Assembly: GCA_905182985.1 (NCBI GenBank)
Contig: CAJJDN010000176.1
Location: forward strand, 1 to 64,000
Reading direction: 5' to 3'
DNA length: 64,000 bases
From: Paramecium sonneborni
Taxonomy: Eukaryota; Ciliophora; Oligohymenophorea; Peniculida; Parameciidae
The notes below the pieces were generated by a model. The model saw only the letters and a list, made by a program, of their open reading frames with translations, searched no databases and had not been told where the DNA came from. Below, piece after piece: positions 1 to 12,056 of this stretch (within the stretch, counting starts at the first letter, position 1; every line of letters starts with the position of its first letter). The position numbers and the translations under genes were made by a program.

Positions 1-180
1 TCCGCATCCCCTAACAGGGGTTGGGGTTGGCGTTGGGGATTCAAAATTGGAAAAATTCCTAACGGCCCCAACCTTAATACTAGCACCAGGTTGTGAAAGG
101 GGTGTGTAAAGACCAACCCCATCAGCCAAAAGTCAGTTTTTTGTAACGGCCCCGACCATATTACTACGTAGGTAGTGAGT
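1..180. other. GC-rich left-end patch with telomere-like G runs
   Basis: Base composition is near balanced here, against strongly AT-rich DNA everywhere else. Positions 16-38 hold runs of the TTGGGG type, but written as the G-rich strand pointing into the window, whereas a left chromosome end should read as CCCCAA. A 23-base near-repeat beginning TAACGGCCCC occurs twice (about 59 and 143). It could be an inverted or chimeric telomere-proximal piece, or foreign sequence. No reading frame is supported. Confidence 0.5.
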
Positions 181-517
181 AGTAAATGTAGTAAAAACCA
201 AATATTAAATAGTAAAATATAATATGAAAATAATAGTTATAACTAAGAATAGTTATTTGTAAAGTTTAATATAAATCAAAGATTCTATTAGATTAATGTT
301 TATTTAAGAAGGCCAGGAGATTGAGATAGACAAATACATAAGTATGAATATATTTATATTTGATGAATTACAGAATTAGTGCTTATATGATGGAGCTTAT
401 AGTGTTTAAAAGGAAATAGTTGATTCCATATTATTTAATTGATTTTAGTTTGAACTATAAAAAAATAATAGAATTATCATAATATTCAATAAAATCATTT
501 ATTTGTTTGCAAAACTC

Positions 518-1702
518 ATGGATGAACAAAATCGAGCAATTATTATTGATAATGGATCAAAGTATTGCAAAGCAGGTATTACAGAAGATTTAAGATGCTG
601 CTTCCCAGCAGTTGTAGGAAGATGCAAAAAGCCAGGATAGCATTAGATAGATGCAGTCTATGTTGGTGATGAGGCTTATGCAAAAAGATGTGTCTTAGAA
701 CTCTAATATCCAATTAATAATGGTATTGTCAATTGTTGGGATGGTATGGAATATTTATAAATTATGTAGATATGGAAAGAATCTGGCATTATGTATTCTT
801 TAATGAATTAAGAGTTTATCCAGAAGATCATCCAGTTCTTTTGACTGAAATACCAACGAATTCAAAAAATAATAGAGAAAAGATGACACAAAGCTTATTT
901 GAAACATTCAATGTTCCATCATTCTATGTTGCTATTCAAGCTCTCCTCTCACTCTATAGTAGTGGAAGAACAACTGGTATTGTTGTAAATTGTGGAGAAG
1001 GTGTTTCACACACAGTCCCAATCTATGAATGTTATGGCTTCTCAGAAGCTGTTCTTAAAACTGATTTCGCAGGAAGTGCCTGCACAAAATATTTGGCTAA
1101 TATTTTGAATGAATTGGATTATGAATTCACATCATAAAATGAGATGGAAATTGTTAGAGATATGAAAGAGAAATTATGTTATGTTGCACTTGATTATGAA
1201 GAAGAAATGAAGAAATATTAAGAAAGTATAGCTAATAATAGATCATATGAATTACCAGATGGAAATAGTGTGAATATGAAAAATTAAAGGTTTCGATGTC
1301 CTGAAATACTTTTTAAACCAAATAAAATTAAACCTTTTGAATTAGGTATCCATGAATTAACATACAAATCAATTATGAACAGTGATATTGAAGTTAGAAA
1401 GGACCTGTAATAATTTAAATTTATATTTAAGTTATTAAAATGTTGTATTATCTGGAGGTACAACATTGTTCCCAGGATTTAAAGAAAGATTGGGTAAAGA
1501 ATTAGCATCACTAGCACCATAAAATATAAAAATTAAAGTTGTTGCTCAACCTGAAAGAAATTATTCAGCTTGGATTGGTGGATCAATCTTATCATCATTA
1601 TCAACATTTTAATCAATGTGGATTAACAGAAGTGAATACGATGAAAGTGGTCCAACAATAGTTCACAGAAAATGTTAGTGTATTGGTGAGTAATAGTAAT
1701 GA
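518..1702 (+). CDS. Divergent actin
   Basis: Encodes an actin of about 377 residues, the usual size, once two introns are removed (744-769, 26 nt; 1407-1431, 25 nt). The ATG at 518 opens [14 protein letters not shown], the phosphate-1 loop region. Later come [30 protein letters not shown], the phosphate-2 loop region, [10 protein letters not shown] and AWIGGS, all in actin order. UGA at 1700-1702 ends it. Many normally invariant sites are changed (for example GEGVSHTVP in place of GDGVSHTVP, and a C-terminus ending in glutamines), so this is a diverged paralogue rather than a conventional actin. Whether it polymerises cannot be told. The 3' two thirds are repeated after the N at 2074 and, in decayed form, near 4.2-4.7 kb. 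Confidence 0.9.
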
Positions 1703-2073
1703 TTATAAATAAATACTATTTTATTAAGAATCATTTTGGATTGTTCATTTTAATTTTGTGGTTAATTTTGCTTAAATTAAATTTAAATTTGAATATGTAA
1801 TTAAATGTTAAGATAAATTCCTTAAATTTACGATATTGTAAATTCAGAATATACAATTAATTACTGTCTCTAGTAATCTATTAAAGTGATAAAAAAAATT
1901 TGACAATTTAAAATATTAAATTTGATTGGATGACTGAAAATGTAACCAAAATTCCCGAATCACAAGTAATGTCCACTTAATTGCGCTCATCAGCAAACAA
2001 AATATAACAGTTTAGATCACTCTTAGAGCTGGATGCTTTTTCATTATAAATTAGGTAATGACTTATCTAAGTA
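1005..2073. repeat. Direct duplicate, copy A (junction N at 2074)
   Basis: These 1069 bases are repeated, apparently without change, at 2075-3143, separated by a single N. The copy starts inside the actin gene with no relation to gene structure. An unmerged overlap between two contigs explains it better than a genomic duplication. Confidence 0.9.
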
Positions 2074-2074
2074 N

Positions 2075-3143
2075 TTCACACACAGTCCCAATCTATGAAT
2101 GTTATGGCTTCTCAGAAGCTGTTCTTAAAACTGATTTCGCAGGAAGTGCCTGCACAAAATATTTGGCTAATATTTTGAATGAATTGGATTATGAATTCAC
2201 ATCATAAAATGAGATGGAAATTGTTAGAGATATGAAAGAGAAATTATGTTATGTTGCACTTGATTATGAAGAAGAAATGAAGAAATATTAAGAAAGTATA
2301 GCTAATAATAGATCATATGAATTACCAGATGGAAATAGTGTGAATATGAAAAATTAAAGGTTTCGATGTCCTGAAATACTTTTTAAACCAAATAAAATTA
2401 AACCTTTTGAATTAGGTATCCATGAATTAACATACAAATCAATTATGAACAGTGATATTGAAGTTAGAAAGGACCTGTAATAATTTAAATTTATATTTAA
2501 GTTATTAAAATGTTGTATTATCTGGAGGTACAACATTGTTCCCAGGATTTAAAGAAAGATTGGGTAAAGAATTAGCATCACTAGCACCATAAAATATAAA
2601 AATTAAAGTTGTTGCTCAACCTGAAAGAAATTATTCAGCTTGGATTGGTGGATCAATCTTATCATCATTATCAACATTTTAATCAATGTGGATTAACAGA
2701 AGTGAATACGATGAAAGTGGTCCAACAATAGTTCACAGAAAATGTTAGTGTATTGGTGAGTAATAGTAATGATTATAAATAAATACTATTTTATTAAGAA
2801 TCATTTTGGATTGTTCATTTTAATTTTGTGGTTAATTTTGCTTAAATTAAATTTAAATTTGAATATGTAATTAAATGTTAAGATAAATTCCTTAAATTTA
2901 CGATATTGTAAATTCAGAATATACAATTAATTACTGTCTCTAGTAATCTATTAAAGTGATAAAAAAAATTTGACAATTTAAAATATTAAATTTGATTGGA
3001 TGACTGAAAATGTAACCAAAATTCCCGAATCACAAGTAATGTCCACTTAATTGCGCTCATCAGCAAACAAAATATAACAGTTTAGATCACTCTTAGAGCT
3101 GGATGCTTTTTCATTATAAATTAGGTAATGACTTATCTAAGTA
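2075..3143. repeat. Direct duplicate, copy B; holds a 5'-less actin copy
   Basis: Second copy of 1005-2073. It contains the last two thirds of the actin gene (stop at 2770-2772) without a start. Sequence past 3143 continues uniquely. It should not be counted as a second actin locus. Confidence 0.9.
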
Positions 3144-3543
3144 TCAACTTTCAATTTCAAATTAGTAACTTTAGACTCCTTTATTACCTATTAAATTATA
3201 TAACCAATTTAAGTATTGTTTTCTTAATAGTCATTGATATTGAATAGAAAACTTAATTAGTTTAAATGTTTAAGGTTAATAGAGACTTTAATAATCATTA
3301 AAAAGAATGATTTTTTATCTATATAGTTTAACATTTAGAAATATGAACTCATTTTTTTATTAAACTAAATTTTTATACATCACAATATATTAATTAAATA
3401 ATTTAATAATACAATTCTATATAATGATAAATGTTTAAAAATTAAAAAAGTTGAAATAAAAAATAAATGTAAGTTACCCAAAGTTAGCTATTCAAATTAG
3501 GCATGCTTTTTGAATGATTTACCTAATATTGAATCATTTTTTA

Positions 3544-3735
3544 ATGACGAAAAAATTTACAGATGAACAAACGCAAGAACTTTTAGATACAAATAAAATT
3601 GCAGAAGAAAAGATTTATGCATTTTATCTCAGCTTTTTTGATCCGAAAAAGTGTGTTGGTGGCTACTAAAACGAATACTTGCAAGTTATGTTTGTAGATT
3701 TAAGTTTAGATGGACTCAAGCTCCCTAATAGTTGA
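3544..3735 (+). CDS. Small hypothetical ORF (63 aa)
   Basis: An ATG-to-UGA frame of 63 codons under the ciliate code, beginning MTKKFTDEQTQELLD. The acidic and lysine-rich start looks protein-like, but the frame is short and I recognise no family. It may be a leftover exon of a decayed gene between the actin copies. Confidence 0.25.
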
Positions 3736-4220
3736 TTGGCTTGGAATCGATATTAAGGTTCTTTAATGCAATTTATATTAGTCATTGAACTTCTATGAGT
3801 TAAACAAGTCTTTTTTTGCAATAAGCCGAAAATCAGACATCACTTAAAAGTCTAAATTATGAATCTTTTTACATAGTTAATTTATTTTAATGATTAATAT
3901 TACCCATCTGAAATATCTTTATAATTTTTTTTCATTAGATCCATATGAATTCTTCAAATTTGTATTACCATTATAGATGAAATTTAATATTGATAGGCAT
4001 TTCAAGGTATTTAATATTTTATTATTTACTGTCGTTAACAATGTTACAGTATATGATTCCTCTCATTTTGGCAACATCTAATTTTAGGAAATTATAGGGA
4101 ATATTTATTATTAAAAAATATTTTGGGATTATATAATAAATTTTAATTGATTTAATTTTCTATTTATAAGTATTCAATAATATCATTTTTTATTTGCAAA
4201 CACATAGATTAAGACCTAGA

Positions 4221-4690
4221 ATGGATTTAGCAGGAAGATCTTGTACAGAATACTTGGTTTACATTTTGAATGAATTGAATTATGAATTCACATCATAAAA
4301 TGAGATGGAAATTGTTAGAGATATGAAAGAGAAATTATGTTATGTTGCATTTGATTATGAAGAAGAAATGAAGAAATATTAAAAACGTGAGTTATCCATG
4401 ATTTAACTATCAAATCAATTAAGAATTGTGATATTTATTTTAGGAAGGAATTGAAATAATTTATATTAGTTATAAGAATGTTTCATTATTTGGAGGTACA
4501 ACAATTTTACCCAGGATTTCTACGAAGATTGTGTAAAGAAATAACATCACTTGCACAATATAATATGAAAATTAAAGTTGTAACTCCGCCAGAGAGAAAA
4601 TTTTCAGTTTGGATTGGTGATTCAATCTTATCATCATTATAAACATACTAATCAATGTGGAGTACAAGAAGTATGGATTAAAAATTAATT
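4221..4690 (+). pseudogene. Decayed actin copy
   Basis: Closely follows the 3' half of the actin at 518-1702 at DNA level, including the stretches for [24 protein letters not shown] and WIGDSI. It lacks the 5' half, has an internal deletion of roughly 100 bases after the ...EEEMKKYQ codons, and carries shifts and substitutions. No open frame runs through it. Unlike the exact duplicate at 2075, its differences show it is a real, old relative. Confidence 0.75.
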
Positions 4691-4747
4691 TATTAAGTAA
4701 GTTATATTTGAATTACATTTTTCAAATATAAAATTCAGCAATTATCA

Positions 4748-4952
4748 ATGAAAAAAGGTAAAAAAAAAAATTAGCAGAGGATAAATTTGATGAATTCAAC
4801 TTTGATCTTTTTGACTAAATTTATGACAAATTTAGATTACAATTTAAATCAAATAACGATATCAATAAAGAGTTTTTCTACATAAATGGAATAGTTATCA
4901 ATTTATGTAATATCTTAATTAAAATTATCTTAAATTTTATTAATAAAATATG
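4748..4952 (+). CDS. Small hypothetical ORF, possibly one 17-nt intron
   Basis: Removing a candidate intron at 4758-4774 joins MKK to AEDKFDEFNFDLFDQ and a frame that ends in UGA near 4950. The C-terminus is hydrophobic (NLCNILIKIILNFI). The intron would be unusually short, so this may be a gene fragment. Confidence 0.25.
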
Positions 4953-5026
4953 ATTTATTATATTATAACAATGTATGAAATAAATTGTTTTTATTATTAA
5001 TATATTTTTATTACATCATCAACATA

Positions 5027-5278
5027 ATGCTATAATTATTATAACCAGGACAGTTTAATTAACATATAACTGATAAGAATGCATTGGTTAGTCCTAAAGT
5101 AAATGATCTGTATCATTAACCTTATGTTTTGAAATTAAAAAATAAAGCAATCTAATTGGATTAAAATTATTATGGAAAAGAAGGACTAACAGATAGTTAT
5201 CTCTCATAACCTGACGAGTAAACATTTAATAAATATAAGACGTTCTTTAAATTAACTATTAAAAATGAAATCGTATGA
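5027..5278 (+). CDS. Hypothetical ORF (83 aa)
   Basis: Open from ATG 5027 to UGA 5276-5278 under the ciliate code. It is polar, with DKNALVSPKVNDLY and NYYGKEGLTDSYLSQ, and has a protein-like composition with many UAA/UAG glutamines. I recognise no family. It could be an exon of a larger gene, but I found no convincing splice to its neighbours. Confidence 0.35.
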
Positions 5279-5517
5279 ATTAGATAAAAAACTTTCATTT
5301 TTTAATTACATTTTTCCTAAACCATTTTTTTACTATTTTGTTCATAAACACTTTCATTCTAGAGAAAAAATAAATACAAAAAGGTATATTTTTGAGGATA
5401 AAACAGAAATAAAATTAACTCATATAGGACAGGTGCATCAGATAAATTTTATAACAATAAATTTTTTTAAAAGACAAATTAAGAGATTAAAGTAATAGAA
5501 AATCATAAATAAAATTA

Positions 5518-7650
5518 ATGAATTGTGCTGTCCACTCTGAAAAAAAGCTCTCGGTTATATGCTTAGCGCCTCATTATTGTCAACAACGAAAACTTTGCTA
5601 TGAATGCCTTAATAATCATGAAATGACATAAGCAGTGCCAATTGATCTACTTTTTTCATACATTGAGAAAAAGCTGGTTAAAGAAAATATTTAAAAAACA
5701 TCTGAATATACTCAATTATTTGATAATTTTAATTCTTAGCTTTTCCAATATGAAAGCATGATTAATAAGATTTTTTTAGATATGAGAAATAAAATTAAAC
5801 AGATACACGATTTAATTAAAGAACAAGATTAAGATTATATAAATTTTACTAATTAAAATAAAAATATTTCGACATTATCAGATTCAAATTTGAACACTCT
5901 TGTTTACATTTTGGAAGGAAGATCATAAGAAACTATGACTGCTAAAAAGAAATTTTATGAATAATTAAAACATTTATAAAATTAAACAGACTCAACAATG
6001 AACAACTGCCATTTGAGCATAACAGAGCTCACTCAAAAAGTATCTTTTATAAAAGAGTAAATATTTTTAACAAAACATTAATTAGTAGTTTGCAAAAATT
6101 AAATTCCAAATTCAAAATTAATTAGCCAATTATATCTTATGATGATTGTAAAAAAAATGGAGTATAAAGAGAAATAAAAAAGGTTGATGGAAGTATTGGA
6201 AGGTAATTAACTAATATTCTATTGAATAAGGTTGATTTAAGAAGAAGGATATTATTTGAATAATCAAAGAATTGGATAATGGAATTATAATATTTCAGGA
6301 AATATAATGTATAATTTAGCATGGTAATTTAGTAATGGTGGGAAATATGATTGGTTAGGAAAAATTGGTGAATGGATAGAATTGAAAGATGAGTTTAGTA
6401 ACAATAAACAGGTTGCTTTGGTTGGTCATTATAAAAATAGCAAAAAAGAAGGCAGATGGGATCATTTATGGAGAGAAAATTTCAACTAAGATTTCTGCAT
6501 AATGTAATCAAAATAAAATTGGATGTATTTTAGTAACGGAGGAAAGTTTAAAGAGGGAATTAAATTTGATTAATGGATAGAATTGAAAGATGAGTTTAGT
6601 TATAATAAATAAGTTGCTTTGACTGGTCAATATGAAAATGGCAAAAAAGTGGGAAGGTGGGATCATATTTATTTTTGGAAAGAAACGTAAGAAAAAAATT
6701 GTTTGTAAATGTAAATAATGGTGAAAATATAGTAGTGATGTTGGATAGTAAGAGATTAATGGATGTAAAATTAAGATTGGAAAATGGATTGAATTGATGG
6801 GAGATAAACCAAATGTAAGTTATAATAATAATTATGGTAAAAACTATAGTAGTTGGGAACGGCTTTGGAGGGAAAACGAAGACAAAAAATTCTTATAAAT
6901 GTAAATTTCATAATTCAATATAGTGAAGGAGGAGATTTTAATCGAAGTTCATCTAAAATTAAATTTGGAAAGTGGGTAGAGTTGTGGGATCAATTTTCAA
7001 AAGATGCATTAGTCACTTTTGAAGGTGAATACAATATAAAAGGTATGAAAGTAGGTAAATGGGAATTTAAATATGAGAATAAAACAATGTAAATATTTCA
7101 TAAGAATTGGTTAGAGGTGGTGGATCATTTGGAGAAGAATAAATTAAGGAAGGAATATGGGAAGAATTAGATAAAGTATTTACTAGAGATGGCTAAGTGA
7201 CTTATCATGGTAGTTATAACTCTAAAGGGATGAAGATAGGTAGATGGGAAATTAAATATGGGAATGAAACAATGTAAATATTTTATAAGAACAGGTTAGA
7301 GGTGGTGGATCATATGGACAGGAATAAATTAAGGAAGGAATATGGTAAGAATTAGATGAAGAGTTTGATTAGAGAAGAAAAGTCACTTACACAGGCTAAT
7401 ATAAAGAAGGAATGAAGTAAGGTTCATGGGATACTAAATATGAAGGAAAAATAATGTATATATTATATTAAATAATATTTTTAGTGGTGGTGGATCTTAT
7501 GGAAAAAATGGGATTAAGAATGGATAATGGATTGAGATAGATGGAGATTTTGGTATGTGGACTCAATAACTTTTCATAGGATTATATGATAATAATGGCT
7601 AAAAAATTGGTAAATGGTAGAAAAAAGTTGATAAATAAATAATTGCATGA
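5518..7650 (+). CDS. Zn-finger/coiled-coil protein with tandem GxYxxGxKxGxW repeats
   Basis: The N-terminus (MNCAVHSEKKLSVICLAPHY...CYEC) has a Cys/His pattern like a B-box or related zinc finger. About 150 residues of probable coiled coil follow, then at least six tandem units with the core GKW-x-EL ... V-x-(Y/L)-x-G-x-Y-x-x-G-x-K-x-G-x-W. Such architecture is common in large Paramecium families with no assigned function; the repeats resemble MORN/YwqK-type variants. Introns: a less certain one at 6203-6241, then 6711-6732, 6901-6923, 7089-7114, 7274-7299 and 7456-7484. The last five fall after the same codon position (...AT|GT...) at the end of successive units, so the repeat probably grew by exon-plus-intron duplication. 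UGA at 7648-7650. Confidence 0.75.
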
Positions 7651-8890
7651 AGTTAAATCAAATCAATTTTATTTAATTAATCAAAATTATTATTTTAGTC
7701 CAAACCAAATAAAAAATTTTATCAAAAAAGTCAAAATTAATTCTTCTTCTTGCACAATAAATTTTAAGCATTTCATTTTTCCAATATTCATAAACTATAT
7801 CTACCAAAAATTCAAAATATTCAAAATTAATCTTTGTCTACTATAAAAGTTAATTTTTTAATTGAGTTAGAATTATTTATTCAAAAACTTTCAGAATTTG
7901 TAAAATTATAAAGATGGCTTGTTATCAAACTTTAAATAAAGTCATTATGAAATCAAGATCCAAATTTTTGGTTTTGTTTAGATTCTGTTTATAATACATC
8001 AGATAACAATAAATAATATTTCTAATTAAAATTTTTTATGAAGCTTTTATAAAGTTTTAATATCATGACTGCTTGTAAATACAGATCTATACTTAATTAG
8101 ATTAATGAATTGCTTTTTTATTTTTTTCAATTTTATTTTTTTTAACTATTCTTAATTTAGTTAAACGTTAGCAGATATAGAACCACTAAAAAGTTAAATG
8201 GTTGAAATTATTTGATTTTGATTGCATTATGCAAGATTAGAAATTCTTTAAATTGATGCTTTGAACTTTTGAAGCTCAAAATTTTAAATTTATTGAAGTA
8301 ATATTCTTAATAATTAAATTTTTTGTAAGTGAAATTAAAGTCATTGTAAAATGATTATTATCAAACTAAACAGATGTAAAAATTTGAATATAAATTATAA
8401 CAGTACTTAAATTTGTATAAAAATTATGAAATCTTTAGAGTTAATGAAAATTCAATATTATAATAAATTTTCTTCTCTATTAATTTGCAAACAATTAAAT
8501 TAAATCTCTATTTTTTTTGGCGATATTATTAATTAAATAAAGGTCATTTTTGAAATCACATGATTATACTATCCCGAAAAGTTAAAAAATTGTATTAATT
8601 TCTTTTATATTATTTTTTTGCTCACTTTCGATAAAAGAATTCAAAAGCTTAAGTAAAAAAAATATTCAATTTATTTTTAATTAATTGCATTAAGAAAATG
8701 AATATATGAAAGATTCATAATTTTTATTTAAGGAGTTTTTGAAAATATGTATTATTGGTAAATCGATAACATATAAGAGCTTTTTTATATAGATTTAATG
8801 ATTGTAAGGAAATAACTAAGAAAATTAAATTAAATACCTTTTTAGTCTTAAAATAATTTACCCTTGGGCTAACAATGCTGATTAGCTTAA
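7651..8890. other. Gene-poor AT-rich stretch
   Basis: About 1.2 kb between convergent genes with UGA frequent in the frames I read, poly-T/poly-A runs and no recognisable domain. Long for such a compact genome; it may hold untraceable gene remains. Confidence 0.5.
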
Positions 8891-10838
8891 TCACAACGTA
8901 TAATAGATAATACCCATTAATGTTATTTTATTAATGAAGATACTAATTATTGTACTAATATTACTTTACTAAGAATAATAGACCTAATTTTCAATGTTAA
9001 GTTTGTTTCCTTTATTCAACAATTCAATTGCCTCGTTTTATTTTCCTTATTTTTGTAGGAATTTGACTAAAATTAAAAAATTTATATATCACTTTTTTCT
9101 TCATAGTAATAATATTAATTCTAATTATTTTGAATTGCTTCACTCCAAAAATCAATAACTTCTTCCCATTTCCTTTATTTTGTTAAGATTTAAGCTAAAA
9201 ATTTTGAATTTTATATTACCCTTCAATCTATAAAACTCAATATTATTTTGATTCTTTTCAATCCCATAATCTAAACATTCGTTAATTTCTGCAAGTCTCC
9301 CATATGATTCTAACACTTAAACTAATAATATATTTGAATTATTTTTAAACTATTCTTCTAATAGAATTAAATGCTATCCTTTTTTTTTTAAATTGCTTAA
9401 TTCCATAACTAAATAACTTCATACCATTTCCCATGTTTCTTTAAAACCTAATCTTTATAAGTGATATTAGTATAAAAATATACATTTATTTTAATAGAAC
9501 TGTATATTATTACTATTATATTTAATTCCAAAGTCCCAACAGTCAAGAACTTCTTATAAATTACCATATTTTTTTAAAACCTTGACTAATGTTTATTAAT
9601 TTTATATACTTTTTTCTTCATAAAAATAAATATTAGTTTTGTTATTATTAACTCCTTTATTCCATAATTCAATTAATTCTTAAAATTTACCTTACTTCAA
9701 TAATAATTTTGCTAAAATTATATTTTAAAATTTACCTTTTTTATCATAAAAAGTAATATCTTCTATATTTCTATTAATTCCTTCCTCCCAACATTAATTA
9801 ACTTCATCATATCTTTTTAACTTTGTTAAAGTACTAGCTAATATTGATATTAATATTATGCAACCTTTAAATTGATAAAAGTCGATTTATTATTTATTAT
9901 TATCAATTCCGTAATTCAAGAGTTCCAATAACTCTCTGAATTTTCCCAATTACATTAAAAATTTAACTAAAAATATTAATCATTATTATTACTTGCTTCA
10001 TAATAAAACGACCAGCAATATTTATTTTAATAGATAGCTTCTTTCCAGCATTCTATAACTTCTTCATATCTCTATTATTTAAATAATGCTTTAGCTAAAG
10101 TTTACAAAATGATACTTACATTTTTCTTTATAAAAATAACATTAAGAATATTAACTTTTATTATTATTTAAAATTCCAGAATTCCAACATTCTATAACTT
10201 CATCCATTTTACCTTATTTCTTTAGAGTATCAGCTATTCGATATTATTTTTAAATACCTAATTTCGAATAGAATACCAAATTAAGATTGTTTATTTCAAT
10301 TCCTTTCTTCCAACATTAAATAGCCTCATCTAACTTATTTTTTTTCTCTAAATATTGTCCTTTAGAATACTTTTATTTTATTACCCTTAAATTATAAATA
10401 TCTTTAATTTTTATTTGAATCCCTTATTCCTTCTTCAATCGTTTCCATAAGTAATTCTTCCCACCCCAAACTTATTAAAAAGTCATCTAATGTTATTGTT
10501 ATTAATTTATACATTTGAATTAATCATAATTCCAAGAATCTCTATTGTTTAAAAAATTTTCTAAATAAAATTCCCAACACTATCGTGCCTCATCTAATTT
10601 ATTTAATTATTTTAAGGCTCTAACTTTAAATATTAAACATAATCTTTATACTTTTACAAATATGCGGATTAGCTTGCCCTTTGTAAGTCTCTATTTATTT
10701 ATTGTAAAATTAAATCGATTCTTCAAGTTCATTTTACTATTCTAAGGTCATAGCTTAATTAGGATTATTCAATTCTTATTCATAATCAGAATATATTTCA
10801 TCTTCTGAATGTAATTCATCATCACATAAATAGTTCAT
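8891..10838 (-). CDS. TPR-like repeat protein, one micro-intron per repeat
   Basis: Start (CAT at 10836-10838) reads MNYLCDDELHSEDEIYSDYE, an acidic leader. It is followed by about ten repeats of a helix-pair unit of the form KxxGKxxEAIxCWxxGIxxN, close to tetratricopeptide repeats and probably a protein-binding solenoid. Nearly every unit needs one GT...AG intron of about 24-32 nt at a similar place, for example in the last unit, where splicing yields KQNEAIELLNKGNKLN. The frame ends at UGA 8891-8893. No catalytic domain is visible. The next gene upstream on this strand is also a TPR protein but of ordinary TPR type. Confidence 0.7.
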
Positions 10839-12056
10839 TTTAATTAATACTTAAAAAGCTAAAATTTTTAATAAGTTTTATTTTACACAAACTTTATAAA
10901 AAATTAATTCAAATATATCTTATTTAATTGCACAGACAACTAATTTACAATTCCAAATATTTTCTATGTTTAATTTTTATTATCAAAAAATTAAGTATTA
11001 CTAAGTATATTGTATTAATCTTTATATTAATTAAATTTTTAGCATAACCCATACTATTATTATTTATTATTTTGAAATTTATTTATTAATCATAATAATA
11101 TTCATGAATTTTATATTAAATTAAGAAATAAAATTGAATAAAAGAAACTTTTAGTACTTATTATGTTTTTTGCATAAATCATCTTTAGTAAATTACTTAT
11201 CATCTTAAATTATAGAAGAGATTATAAAAGATTATTAAATAAATTATATATCTTTATTAAAATAATTTGTAACGGTTAATTGATTTTTCCTGTCTGTTTG
11301 ATATAAAAGTAAAATAGAAATAACATTTCACCTACAAACTCTTTCTCATCTAATTTAAAATTAAATCTATAGTAAAAATATTTATTTTAAAAAATAAATT
11401 AATTTAATTTTACCTTTTCTATCATTTCTAATCTATATATATATAAGAGTTTTAATTTTTATTATTATTTTTTATAAAACTTAAGCTTTTCATGTGAGTT
11501 TAATCAAAAGAATAAGAATATAAATTATATTACTAAGTTTGTTAAAATTGAATAATCTCCTAATTTAGCCCCAAAAGAGGAAATTAAAAAATTGAAGAAA
11601 TTTTATGTTTTTTCCTATATTTTTAGAAATAAATTCCTCAAAATTAAAACTCAAATAAGTATTGAGTGAAATGAAACACTATTGTAGACATTTAAATAAA
11701 ATACTTGATTGATAGGTATAATAAGTCAATTAAAGTCAATATTGCAAAGTGACATGAGTTAAGAATCTGTGAGAATAATATCATTATTTGAATCAGAAAG
11801 AAATTCTGTCCTTTATTTAGTATTCACTACGACAGCATAAGACCAAGCAAATCCAATAAATGCCTAAATATTAAAAATATATTTGATTCATTGAAATTTA
11901 GAATAAGGAATTATTAATCAAGAAATGCTAATTCTGAAATTATATAAATTAAAAATAAAATAAAATTAGAGTTTGAAAATAATAATAACGTTTAATTAAT
12001 AATATTATTTATAACATTAAATAATTATTATTTAAAATCAAAAATTCATTAATACA
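10839..12056. other. Intergenic, one very short ORF
   Basis: AT-rich spacer between two TPR genes. The only candidate is an ATG frame on the plus strand at 11754-11894 (46 aa, MSQESVRIISLFESERNS...), too short to support alone. A first exon of an unseen small gene is possible. Confidence 0.4.

Noticed and set aside
733..1137. Standard-code ORF covering part of actin
   Set aside because: It ends at UAA, which is glutamine here, and starts inside an intron; it is part of the actin gene at 518-1702.
5265..5560. Frame MKSYELDKKLSFF...
   Set aside because: Overlaps the 5' flank of the repeat-protein gene, has low-complexity F/K composition, and no family resemblance.
7914..8110. ATG frame MACYQTLNKVIMK...
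   Set aside because: Short, hydrophobic in a way typical of AT-rich noncoding sequence, and without any motif.
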